In this document: in pieces, positions 6,667 to 13,556 of the stretch
How the letters are laid out: every line of letters begins with the position of its first letter
Numbering within the stretch: position 1 is the first letter of the stretch
Assembly: GCA_903914985.1 (NCBI GenBank)
Contig: CAIWRE010000060.1
Span: 1 to 20,562 of the forward strand
Direction of reading: 5' to 3'
From: an uncultured beta proteobacterium
GTDB taxonomy: Bacteria; Pseudomonadota; Gammaproteobacteria; Burkholderiales; Burkholderiaceae_C
Length of the DNA stretch: 20,562 bases
The notes under the pieces: model-generated
Databases searched by the model: none
Seen by the model: the letters and a program-made list of their open reading frames with translations, nothing else
What the model was told of the DNA's origin: nothing
Position numbers and translations under genes: made by a program

Positions 6667-7746
6667 TTAATCCGCACGCCGCGCGATGACGGTCATAAAT
6701 TCAGCTTTCCGGTACACGAATGTCTGAAATACAGCCAAGAAAAATACGAAAGGCATAAAAAACACCAAGGACAGATCGAGACCTTTCGTGTTTTGATGTC
6801 TTGCCAACTTATGACTATACAAATACTCAGGGATGGCCATGAAAAACGGGAGTTTTACGAAATTACACCGGAAACCCGCCTCATGCATCAACGAATTTAA
6901 GCCTTTTGGAGTGAAGAGGCACAAATGCCGTGGAGCGTCCAGAGCGCGCCAATCGGAGCCAAAATAGGAATGCCCCACACTGGCAAGATTCGGTGTTTGT
7001 AACCACAGTGTGCCTTGCGGTGCCAACAGCGCGTGCATTTGGCTCAACCATTCTGCAGGTTGATGAAGGTGCTCAATCACATGGCTGCAGGTCATGTATT
7101 CGTAGCACCCCACATCGTCCTTTAATAGATCCAGGCCACCACAAACCACATGAACGCCGCGTCTCCGTGCAACTTCCAAAGCCTTGGCATCGAAGTCTAT
7201 TCCAGTGACTTGCCAACCAGCCGCCTGCGCGGCCTGCAGGAACGCACCATCACCACACCCGACATCCAGAAGTTTGGCGCCCGCATAGGGTGGCCTGGGC
7301 GGCAGGTGCCGCATGTGCGCCAGGACCAAGCTTCGCAAACCGGGAATTGCACCAACCAATAAACGTCCCCACCGGGCGGCCGGCACTAAACGCATACCCC
7401 AGCGTTGATTGCGATAGTCATTCAAGACAGCCCGAATACCATGGCGCAGTCGGGCGCGAAATGAACGCAACAGGCCTGTATTTTCTGCCTGACCACTATC
7501 GCCGTGGGTAAAGTAGGTGGCGTAGGCCCGACCGATACTTTGCGGGCTGGGCCGCGGGTCAACGTAGCCAAGCTGGCATTGTTGGCAGGTGTGTAGTTGC
7601 CAGTCGCCCGGCGCACAATGAAACAGCCGGTCCGTCAACGGGCCATGCAGTGCCACCCGGTCCTTAGAGCCGCAGACGGGACAATATCCCAATATCTCCA
7701 GGTCGGCCACAGGCCAAAGTTCACTGGATTTTTCCAACATTTTCAT
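6667..7746 (-). CDS. Class I SAM-dependent methyltransferase with N-terminal zinc-ribbon-like knuckles
   Basis: This 359-residue protein begins with a CPVCG / CQQC pair (cysteines 22, 25, 54 and 57) that looks like a zinc-binding ribbon. The Rossmann methyltransferase core follows: motif I LLDVGCGDGAFL (159-170), the acidic end of strand 2 in TGIDFDAKAL (181-190), SHVIEHL (221-227) and LWLQTPN. The layout matches the Methyltransf_23 group common in polysaccharide clusters, where members methylate sugar hydroxyls or cap chains; the substrate here is unknown. Near the C-terminus a hydrophobic segment (LSLVFFMPFVFFLAVFQTFV) may anchor the enzyme in the membrane. The start codon lies 26 bases inside the end of the flippase gene; M3 at 7740 is an alternative start. 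No strong ribosome-binding site is seen, so translation may be coupled to the upstream gene. Confidence 0.87.
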   Translation of the reverse strand: MKMLEKSSELWPVADLEILGYCPVCGSKDRVALHGPLTDRLFHCAPGDWQLHTCQQCQLGYVDPRPSPQSIGRAYATYFTHGDSGQAENTGLLRSFRARLRHGIRAVLNDYRNQRWGMRLVPAARWGRLLVGAIPGLRSLVLAHMRHLPPRPPYAGAKLLDVGCGDGAFLQAAQAAGWQVTGIDFDAKALEVARRRGVHVVCGGLDLLKDDVGCYEYMTCSHVIEHLHQPAEWLSQMHALLAPQGTLWLQTPNLASVGHSYFGSDWRALDAPRHLCLFTPKGLNSLMHEAGFRCNFVKLPFFMAIPEYLYSHKLARHQNTKGLDLSLVFFMPFVFFLAVFQTFVYRKAEFMTVIARRAD

Positions 7747-9220
7747 GTGTTTCGACGAACAGCCGCCGCCCGTGGTAAGTGATCCAAACGATCAAAATGC
7801 ACATCAATAGGCCTGTCGCTTCAAGTCCCTGAGGTCCGGCCAAGGAGGGGTAAACAAGTCGACTCAGCCCGACAAGTGCCATGACCATCAACGCAAGAGA
7901 CCACAGGGTATCTCGACATAACTGCCAAAGCATGGGAAACAGCTTCCACGCGCTCACATAGAGCATGGAGGTATCCAAAATAACCCTGAGCGTCCAGGCG
8001 ATCGCGGCGCCTGTAATCCCATAGGCCCCGAGAGCCCACCATAAAAAGAAGAAATAGGGGAAAAATTCAATCATGTGAAGTTTTGCGGTGATGTCCGTTC
8101 GCCCTGCACTGTGTAAGAGTGCGTAGGGGACATGCGCAAAGCCATTGAGCAACACGCCAATCACCAGCCATCGCCAAACATCGGTCGACTCGGTGGCGAA
8201 ATCTACACCCACCCACTGAACCAGAACCTGCGGCCCGAATACGCTACAGACCAGCATCAAAGGTGCCCACACGGCATACAGCATGCGAATGGACGCACCA
8301 ACCGTTGTGCGCACATCACGTCCATCCCCCCCCGAAGATGCGTGCAGCCGCGCCAGCATAGGGAAGAACACGCCCATCATCGCAACCGGAAGCGCAGGCA
8401 ATCGAGAAAGTACATCGAAAGGCACGGTGTAATAAGTGACTGCCGTCATGGATATTGTTGCACCGATAGCAAACCGGTCGAAATAGGCGAGCGTCGGGCC
8501 GATCACGTTGGTCACAGTAAGCCATCCGCCGAACTTCAAAATCTCGCTCGACTGGGGAGTGCCCTTGGGATCCTCTTTGGTATCAAAATATTCCCAGCTA
8601 AGTGCCGCCAACGCGAGTGCAGCAATCATGCGCACGGCCCACAGGCCTCCAATGACCGCTGCAAGATGTTGGGTAAAGTGCGCAGTCACCCAGGGCACCA
8701 GAAATACCGCGCACCCCATGGGCACACGGACGAAATTCACGGCCCTGAAACGGCTGTGGGCCTCAAGCGCACCGGTACTGCAACTGGCCCACATGAGCAG
8801 GGGCACAGAAATCGCAAGCACCATCCACCCCCACATGGCCTCTCGCCTTAACTCAGGCGCAATATGCAGACTGCTCGTCTGCAACAGTGGCGTTGCAAAC
8901 AGCAATACAAGCATCCACCCCAGGCCAACAAGAAGCATCCAACGGCGCACACGCCGCGCCACCATAGCCCTGGCACTGTCATGCATTCCTAAACCGAGTT
9001 GCTTGGCCAGGTATTGGGTCAGACCACGCCCCAAGCCCAAATCGAGTATTCCGAAATAGCCGATCAGCATCCAGCAAATAGAAAGCATGCCAAATTTGTC
9101 ATGCCCAAGCCTTCGAATCAAGTCCGGCACAACCAGAAATCCAGCGGCCATTGGCAACACAATGCCGGAAATGTTCAGTGCAATGTCCTGGAAATGGCGG
9201 CGCTTCAACACTCCACTCAT
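7721..9220 (-). CDS. Wzx-like polysaccharide flippase (MOP superfamily)
   Basis: The 499-residue product is strongly hydrophobic, with about 12 predicted membrane segments spread over its length, and carries the N-terminal signature FGMLSICWMLIGYFGILDLGLGRGLTQYLAK typical of RfbX/Wzx transporters (shown here in parts: FGMLSICWMLIGYF, then DLGLGRGL at about 73-80). Wzx proteins move undecaprenyl-linked oligosaccharide units across the inner membrane. The start chosen is the ATG at 9220; a TTG at 9265 in the same frame would add 15 residues. Neither has a good Shine-Dalgarno sequence. A 29-codon reading frame upstream ends in an ATGA overlap with this ATG. Codons around 296-299 contain a run of eight G (8326-8333). 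Its 3' end overlaps the methyltransferase gene by 26 bases. Confidence 0.88.
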   Translation of the reverse strand: MSGVLKRRHFQDIALNISGIVLPMAAGFLVVPDLIRRLGHDKFGMLSICWMLIGYFGILDLGLGRGLTQYLAKQLGLGMHDSARAMVARRVRRWMLLVGLGWMLVLLFATPLLQTSSLHIAPELRREAMWGWMVLAISVPLLMWASCSTGALEAHSRFRAVNFVRVPMGCAVFLVPWVTAHFTQHLAAVIGGLWAVRMIAALALAALSWEYFDTKEDPKGTPQSSEILKFGGWLTVTNVIGPTLAYFDRFAIGATISMTAVTYYTVPFDVLSRLPALPVAMMGVFFPMLARLHASSGGDGRDVRTTVGASIRMLYAVWAPLMLVCSVFGPQVLVQWVGVDFATESTDVWRWLVIGVLLNGFAHVPYALLHSAGRTDITAKLHMIEFFPYFFFLWWALGAYGITGAAIAWTLRVILDTSMLYVSAWKLFPMLWQLCRDTLWSLALMVMALVGLSRLVYPSLAGPQGLEATGLLMCILIVWITYHGRRLFVETHENVGKIQ

Positions 9221-9306
9221 TGACAGCAACCACCAGCGAAGACCAAGCCAGTCCTCAAGTCCCAACAGCGGCGGGCTGCATCGCAGATGGCAGGAGCAGT
9301 GACCAT
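9217..9306 (-). CDS. Possible 29-codon leader ORF before the flippase gene
   Basis: Between the gmd stop and the flippase ATG an open frame starts with ATG at 9306 and ends with TGA at 9217-9219. It forms the same ATGA overlap with the flippase start that is seen at other junctions of this operon. The predicted peptide has four cysteines and two tryptophans in 29 residues and no recognised similarity. There is no convincing ribosome-binding site, and an ORF this short may occur by chance. It is listed because it could couple translation to a flippase gene that lacks its own site. Confidence 0.2.
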   Translation of the reverse strand: MVTAPAICDAARRCWDLRTGLVFAGGCCQ

Positions 9307-9316
9307 GGCAGCCGTG

Positions 9317-10426
9317 CTATTCCAAACTGACGTTCACGCTGAAGCCATGCTTCTTAAGCAGTGCGTGCTGTTTCGCTTGCGCCAAGTCGCTCTCCACCAT
9401 TTCGGCAACCATTTGGTCCAATGTGATTTCCGGCACCCAACCGAGTTTGGTCTTGGCCTTGGACGGATCGCCCAGGAGGGTCTCCACTTCGGTGGGCCGG
9501 AAATAACGCGGGTCAATACGCACCACGGCCCGGCCATTGCCGCGGCCGTCTCCCGCCACGCCCCAATAGGCCACTTCATCCACACCACCGCCCTGCCAGG
9601 AGAGCACCATCCCCAATGCACTAGCCGCTTTGTCGATGAACTGGCGCACCGTGTATTGAATGCCGGTGGCAATAACAAAATCTTCTGCGTGGTCCTGCTG
9701 CAGCATCATCCACTGCATGCGCACATAGTCTTTGGCATGGCCCCAGTCGCGCAATGCATCGATGTTGCCCATGTACAAGCAGTCATCCAATCCCTCGCTG
9801 ATATTGGCCAGTCCACGCGTGATTTTGCGGGTGACGAAGGTTTCCCCACGGCGCGGGCTTTCGTGGTTGAACAAAATGCCGTTACAGGCATAGATGCCGT
9901 AGGCTTCACGGTAGTTCACCGTGATCCAGTACGCGTACATTTTGGCGACCGCATAGGGACTGCGCGGGTAGAAAGGTGTGGTTTCTTTTTGGGGCGTTTC
10001 CTGCACCAGTCCGTACAGTTCGCTGGTCGACGCTTGATAAAAGCGCGTTTTTTTCTCCAGCCCCAGAATGCGAATCGCTTCCAGCAAGCGCAGCGTGCCC
10101 ATACCGTCCACATCTGCGGTGTATTCGGGACTCTCAAAGCTCACCGCCACGTGGCTTTGTGCGCCCAGGTTGTACACCTCGTCGGGCTGCGTTTCTTGCA
10201 GGATGCGAACCAAGTTGCTGGTGTCGGTCAAGTCGCCGTAGTGCAGTTTGAAGCGCGCGTTCTCAATGTGCGGATCCTGGTAAATATGGTCCACTCTCTG
10301 CGTGTTAAACAAGCTTGCACGGCGCTTGATACCGTGGACGATATAGCCTTTTTCGAGCAGAAACTCGGCCAGGTAGGAACCGTCCTGACCGGTGATTCCG
10401 GTAATGAGTGCGACTTTAGGGATCAT
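9317..10426 (-). CDS. gmd: GDP-mannose 4,6-dehydratase
   Basis: The 369-residue protein closely follows the Gmd family, with a length near that of the E. coli enzyme. It shows the NADP-binding ALITGITGQDGSYL (6-19), IKRRASLFNTQRVDH, YNLGAQSHVAVSFE (85-98), the active-site QASTSELYG (131-139) and YPRSPYAVAK with the catalytic Tyr158/Lys162 pair, then HESPRRGETFVTRKI. It converts GDP-D-mannose to GDP-4-keto-6-deoxy-D-mannose, the precursor of GDP-D-rhamnose, GDP-L-fucose and GDP-perosamine. None of the usual next enzymes (Rmd, Fcl, Per) is in the window, so the final sugar is unknown. The ATG at 10426 was chosen over a TTG at 10456 because family proteins begin a few residues before the ALITG strand. 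It is the first gene of the polysaccharide locus, 73 bases after the PHA-system gene; I see no convincing promoter in that gap. Confidence 0.96.
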   Translation of the reverse strand: MIPKVALITGITGQDGSYLAEFLLEKGYIVHGIKRRASLFNTQRVDHIYQDPHIENARFKLHYGDLTDTSNLVRILQETQPDEVYNLGAQSHVAVSFESPEYTADVDGMGTLRLLEAIRILGLEKKTRFYQASTSELYGLVQETPQKETTPFYPRSPYAVAKMYAYWITVNYREAYGIYACNGILFNHESPRRGETFVTRKITRGLANISEGLDDCLYMGNIDALRDWGHAKDYVRMQWMMLQQDHAEDFVIATGIQYTVRQFIDKAASALGMVLSWQGGGVDEVAYWGVAGDGRGNGRAVVRIDPRYFRPTEVETLLGDPSKAKTKLGWVPEITLDQMVAEMVESDLAQAKQHALLKKHGFSVNVSLE

Positions 10427-10499
10427 AGAAACAAGGATTCTCACTGTCTGCCGCAATCGTCTTTAAAGCAAGCCGATAGCGAAACTGGTTCATTATCGA

Positions 10500-10802
10500 C
10501 TAGCGCCTGACTTGTTCACGAAGATTTTTCAGCAATTGCGCCTCAATCCTGTCCTTGAATGTCCCCAGCAAAAAGCCGAGCCGAATGTCGAGCACATACC
10601 GCTCAGAAGTCACCCGCAAGGTTCCGTCGGCGCCGCTGCGATTGAATTGCCAAACGACGTCTGCATCGTCAGACTCGGGGGCATCCGTTACATGGGTCGT
10701 CATCGCCCAATCGCGCTGCGCGGTCTGCGCCCAGTCTCTAGCGAATCCTTGGGCATCCTGCAAAGAAAGCCCATGACACTGATCAATATGAATGTGAGGC
10801 AT
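10500..10802 (-). CDS. Polyhydroxyalkanoic acid system family protein
   Basis: The 100-residue product starts with MPHIHIDQCHGLS and contains ADVVWQFNRSGADGTLRVT and RLGFLLGTFKDRIEAQL. This fits the small family annotated as 'putative polyhydroxyalkanoic acid system protein' (PHA_gran_rgn), found in PHA-accumulating proteobacteria; the biochemical role is not established. The repeated beta pattern followed by a C-terminal amphipathic helix resembles a small antiparallel fold that could sit on granules, but this is inference. The reading frame stays open back to 10955, but the start at 10802 is preferred because the extension overlaps the divergent DUF1840 gene and does not resemble the family. 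The two starts face each other across 45 bases. Confidence 0.75.
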   Translation of the reverse strand: MPHIHIDQCHGLSLQDAQGFARDWAQTAQRDWAMTTHVTDAPESDDADVVWQFNRSGADGTLRVTSERYVLDIRLGFLLGTFKDRIEAQLLKNLREQVRR

Positions 10803-10847
10803 GACGAACCAAAAAAGGAGGCGTAAGGCGCGTATGCTGGCGACACC

Positions 10848-11180
10848 ATGATCTACAAATTCAAATCCAAGGCGACCGGCGACTTGATTATGTTGCAAGC
10901 CCACGGCCAAACCCTCCTGAAAATCATCGGGAAGTCTGATGCAGAACAGTTGCAACGGGGCATATTGCTCCCCGAGGACATGCCGCGTGCGATTCTTGCG
11001 CTGCAGCAGGCCGTCAGCGACGAAGAACAGGCCCGATCGGAATTAGCGCAGCAGGCCACGGCCCAAGGTCAAACGCCCCCACCCGCACCGACCGTGAGCC
11101 TGCGCCAGCGCAGCCTGCCATTTATTCAAATGGCGCAGCGCTGCATGGCCGAAAAAAAAGAAATCGTCTGGGGCGTGTAG
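10848..11180 (+). CDS. DUF1840 domain-containing protein
   Basis: This is the only gene on the plus strand. The 110-residue product begins MIYKFKSKATGDLIML and continues with GQTLLKIIGKSD and GILLPEDMPRAILALQQAV, which is the conserved face of the DUF1840 family of small betaproteobacterial proteins; the function is unknown. The middle (about 65-85) is rich in A, Q and P and probably disordered, and the C-terminal RQRSLPFIQMAQRCMAEKKEIVWGV is again family-like. No ribosome-binding site is obvious; a GGAGG at 10817-10821 is too far upstream. The last codons and the TAG stop lie within the arms and loop of a hairpin that acts as terminator for the opposite strand. Confidence 0.85.
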   Translation: MIYKFKSKATGDLIMLQAHGQTLLKIIGKSDAEQLQRGILLPEDMPRAILALQQAVSDEEQARSELAQQATAQGQTPPPAPTVSLRQRSLPFIQMAQRCMAEKKEIVWGV

Positions 11181-11192
11181 CCCGAGACGATT
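11152..11192 (-). terminator. Rho-independent terminator for the minus-strand TctC/ligase operon, inside the DUF1840 3' end
   Basis: Arms 11162-11174 and 11180-11192 pair at 12 of 13 positions (AATCGTCT with AGACGATT, then GGGC with GCCC after one mismatch) around a five-base loop. On the minus strand the hairpin is followed by T, C and a run of eight T residues (11152-11159). On the plus strand no T-run follows, so it is directional for minus-strand transcripts ending after the binding-protein gene. The T-run is the Glu/Lys-rich codon stretch at the end of the convergent gene. Confidence 0.85.
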
Positions 11193-11206
11193 GCTCGAAG
11201 TTGGCA

Positions 11207-11229
11207 ACACCGCAGGATCGCTGCGGTGT
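11207..11229. repeat. Perfect 9-bp inverted repeat between convergent genes
   Basis: ACACCGCAG (11207-11215) and CTGCGGTGT (11221-11229) flank a five-base loop. No T-run follows on either strand, so it is not a classical terminator alone, but it lies directly before the T-tailed hairpin on the minus strand and after the DUF1840 stop on the plus strand. It may protect 3' ends or assist termination in both directions. Confidence 0.6.
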
Positions 11230-11243
11230 CAAAGACCTGTGGG

Positions 11244-12215
11244 TCAGTCGATGTATTCCTTGGCAGCTGCAATGACGGGTCCCCACTTGGCGATTTCAGC
11301 GGCCACAAATTTCTTGTGCTCTGCCGAATCCACCCGCTTGTCGGTGATGATGACTGCGCCCAGGGCTTCTTGCTTCTTGATGAAGTCAGGATCCTTCAAT
11401 GCCACCTTGAGGGCACCATTGATCTTTGCGACCACATCGGCAGGGGTACCTTTGGGCGCATACAGGCCGTGCCAAATGCTCACATCAAAGCCCTTGAGCC
11501 CATCTTCCTGCAGAGTCGGCAAATCCTTGAGCGAGGGGACGGTCAAGCGCTTGGAGGTCGTCACGCCATAAGCGATCACTTTCTTGGCCTCAATTTGCGC
11601 CGTAGTGTTGGTCGTCTGATCGCACATCACGTCAATCTGGCCAGCCATCAGGTCGACCATGGCCGGTGCGGTACCTTTGTACGGAATCGCGGTCATGTCA
11701 ATTTGCACTGCGTTTTGAAACATCAATCCGCACAGGTGCGAAGCAGAGCCAATGCCTGCGTTGCCCAAATTGATTTTTCCTTTGTTGGCATTCAGCCAAG
11801 CTTGAAATTCCTTGAAGTTCTTGGCAGGCATAGTGGGCCGTGCGATCACGGTCATGGGCACCTCATTGATCATGCCCAGATACTCAAAATCCGACTCCAC
11901 CTTGAATGGCATGTTGCGCAACAAATTGGGCATGGTGGCCATGGCAATGTGGTTGAGCAAAAGCGTGTAGCCGTCCGGCGCGGCTTTGGCGACTCGACCT
12001 GCACCAATGGAACTACCGGCTCCCACGATATTGTCGACCACGATGGTCGCGCCGCCCAGGGGCTTGCGCAGAGCCTCGGCCAAGTCGCGCGCCACACGGT
12101 CGGTGGGGCCACCTGCGGCAAACGGCACGATCAGCGAAATTGTTTTGGACGGATAACTATCTGCAAACGCCATTACGGAAGACAGCGCGGCTATCAGTAC
12201 AACTAGTTTTTTCAT
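11244..12215 (-). CDS. Tripartite tricarboxylate transporter substrate-binding protein, Bug/TctC family
   Basis: The 323-residue product opens with a clear signal peptide (MKKLVVLIAALSSVMAFA, cleavage probably near residue 18), then SYPSKTISLIVPFAAGGPTDRVAR, the family's ligand-pocket strand, and VDNIVGAGSSIGAGRVAKAAPDGYTLL. The second lobe has NLGNAGIGSASHL and AIPYKGTAPAMVDLMAGQIDVM. Bug proteins bind organic acids such as tricarboxylates, dicarboxylates or aromatic acids in the periplasm; many in Burkholderiales are orphans without adjacent TctA/TctB, as here. The ligand is unknown. An AAGGAG site lies eight bases before the ATG. It starts 69 bases after the ligase stop, so it may be the last gene of the uptake operon or have its own promoter. 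It ends before two hairpins, one of them a terminator. Confidence 0.93.
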   Translation of the reverse strand: MKKLVVLIAALSSVMAFADSYPSKTISLIVPFAAGGPTDRVARDLAEALRKPLGGATIVVDNIVGAGSSIGAGRVAKAAPDGYTLLLNHIAMATMPNLLRNMPFKVESDFEYLGMINEVPMTVIARPTMPAKNFKEFQAWLNANKGKINLGNAGIGSASHLCGLMFQNAVQIDMTAIPYKGTAPAMVDLMAGQIDVMCDQTTNTTAQIEAKKVIAYGVTTSKRLTVPSLKDLPTLQEDGLKGFDVSIWHGLYAPKGTPADVVAKINGALKVALKDPDFIKKQEALGAVIITDKRVDSAEHKKFVAAEIAKWGPVIAAAKEYID

Positions 12216-12284
12216 CAGGGGCTCCTTGTTGATTGAGGCGGAAGTCTAGCGCGATTGATGCCTTTGCGCACAACCCCGCTCGAC

Positions 12285-13538
12285 TTATTGGTAGCTGCGC
12301 GCGTCCTCAATCACCTTGCCGTCGTTTGGCAAACTTCCAGGCGCGCCCAGCTCTACGGCTGCCCGCAGCTTGGTCACGTCTCGCACCGCATCGGCCAGGC
12401 GCTCAGCCAATCCATCAGGACTCGAGCCGCTTTCCACCTTGAGTGTCATCACGTCCTGGGCCATGGCACCGCTCACCACCAGGCGCGCGCGCAACACTTC
12501 TGGAAAGCGTTTGGCAATTTGGTCCACCTGCTCGGGGTGGACAAACATGCCGCGAATCTTGGTGGTCTGGTCGGCACGGCCCATCCAGCCCTTGATGCGC
12601 AGGTTGCTGCGCCCCGTGGGGCAGGTACCCGGCAGCACCGCCGACAGGTCTCCCGTGCCAAAGCGGATCAAGGGGTATGCGGCATTCAAGGTGGTCACCA
12701 CCACCTCGCCAACCTCGCCTTCAGCCACCGGGTCGCCGGTACCGGGGCGCACAATTTCCAAAATCACGCCTTCATCGACGACCAGGCCCTGCCGGGCGGA
12801 GGTCTCATAAGCAATCAGTCCCACATCCGCTGTGGCGTAGCACTGGTAGGCGTCGATACCACGGGCCGTCATCCAGTCGCGCAAACTGGGCGGAAACGCT
12901 TCGCCGGACACCAGCGCTTTGCGCAGGCTGGGTAGGGCAACGCCCAACTCCTGGGCTTTTTCCAGGATGATCTTCAAGAAACTCGGGGTGCCGATATAGC
13001 CTGCGGGCGCCAGTTCTGCCATGGCGCCGACCTGCTGCTCGGTTTGGCCGGTTCCACCGGCAAACACGGTGCAGCCAAGGGCATGCGCACCCGTCTCCAT
13101 CATGGAGCCCGCCGGGGTGAAGTGGTAGCTAAAGCAGTTGTGAATCAAGTCCCCGCCACGGAAACCTGCGGCAAACATAGCGCGTGCCATACGCCAGTAG
13201 TCGCCATCGCGGCCTTCGGGTTCGTAAATCGTGCCCGGGCTGGCAAACACACGCGGCATGGACGCACCAAAGCCCAAGGCGCTGAACCCGCCAAAGACAT
13301 TGCCTCCCGCGGCGCGACTGGCCTTTTGCTGCTCCAGCAAGGCATGTTTGCGAATCACCGGAAGTTGCGCCAAGGCTTGGCGCGACGTCACGGCCGCAGG
13401 ATCCACAGCGGAGAGCGACGTGGCAAAAGCACTCGCATGGGCTTTGGCGTGTGCAATGTGGGCAGGCAGAGCCGCCAAAAGTGCAGCTTCGCGCGCCTCA
13501 GGGCTGCGCATTTCCAGAACGTCGTAGTGGTCTGACAT
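12285..13538 (-). CDS. AMP-forming acyl/aryl-CoA ligase of the phenylacetate-CoA ligase (PaaK) family, atypical P-loop
   Basis: The 417-residue protein follows PaaK in order and length: HCTVF-like strand (ALGCTVFAGGTGQTEQQV, about 154-171), GTPSFLKIILEKAQELG, the VSGEAFPPSLRDW segment, YATADVGLIAYE in place of the acyl-pocket/ATP motif, a GEVGEVVVTTL strand, GTGDLSAVLPG and GRADQTTKIRGMFVHPEQV as the hinge region. The C-terminal catalytic lysine is retained in LPNDGKVIEDAR (Lys408). The usual phosphate loop SSGTTGKP is replaced by ASPGTIYEPEG (about 99-109), which lacks the lysine and one glycine. It probably activates an aromatic or aliphatic carboxylate to its CoA thioester, or has a changed activity. 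An AAGGA site precedes the ATG, and the gene lies 18 bases after livF, so it belongs to the transporter operon. Confidence 0.85.
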   Translation of the reverse strand: MSDHYDVLEMRSPEAREAALLAALPAHIAHAKAHASAFATSLSAVDPAAVTSRQALAQLPVIRKHALLEQQKASRAAGGNVFGGFSALGFGASMPRVFASPGTIYEPEGRDGDYWRMARAMFAAGFRGGDLIHNCFSYHFTPAGSMMETGAHALGCTVFAGGTGQTEQQVGAMAELAPAGYIGTPSFLKIILEKAQELGVALPSLRKALVSGEAFPPSLRDWMTARGIDAYQCYATADVGLIAYETSARQGLVVDEGVILEIVRPGTGDPVAEGEVGEVVVTTLNAAYPLIRFGTGDLSAVLPGTCPTGRSNLRIKGWMGRADQTTKIRGMFVHPEQVDQIAKRFPEVLRARLVVSGAMAQDVMTLKVESGSSPDGLAERLADAVRDVTKLRAAVELGAPGSLPNDGKVIEDARSYQ

Positions 13539-13556
13539 GGGTATCCTTCGAAGGTG

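Noticed and set aside
10427..10499. Promoter for gmd in the 73-base gap
   Set aside because: A TTTAAA and a weak CGATA/TATCG stem are present, but no -35/-10 pair at acceptable spacing was found, so no site is annotated.
9287..10510. 407-codon open frame on the plus strand opposite gmd
   Set aside because: It is a shadow of gmd caused by codon bias in GC-rich DNA. It has no recognisable family, and the minus-strand frame is a textbook Gmd.
10803..10955. N-terminal extension of the PHA-system protein to 10955
   Set aside because: It overlaps the start of the divergent DUF1840 gene, and the family begins at the MPHIHID segment.
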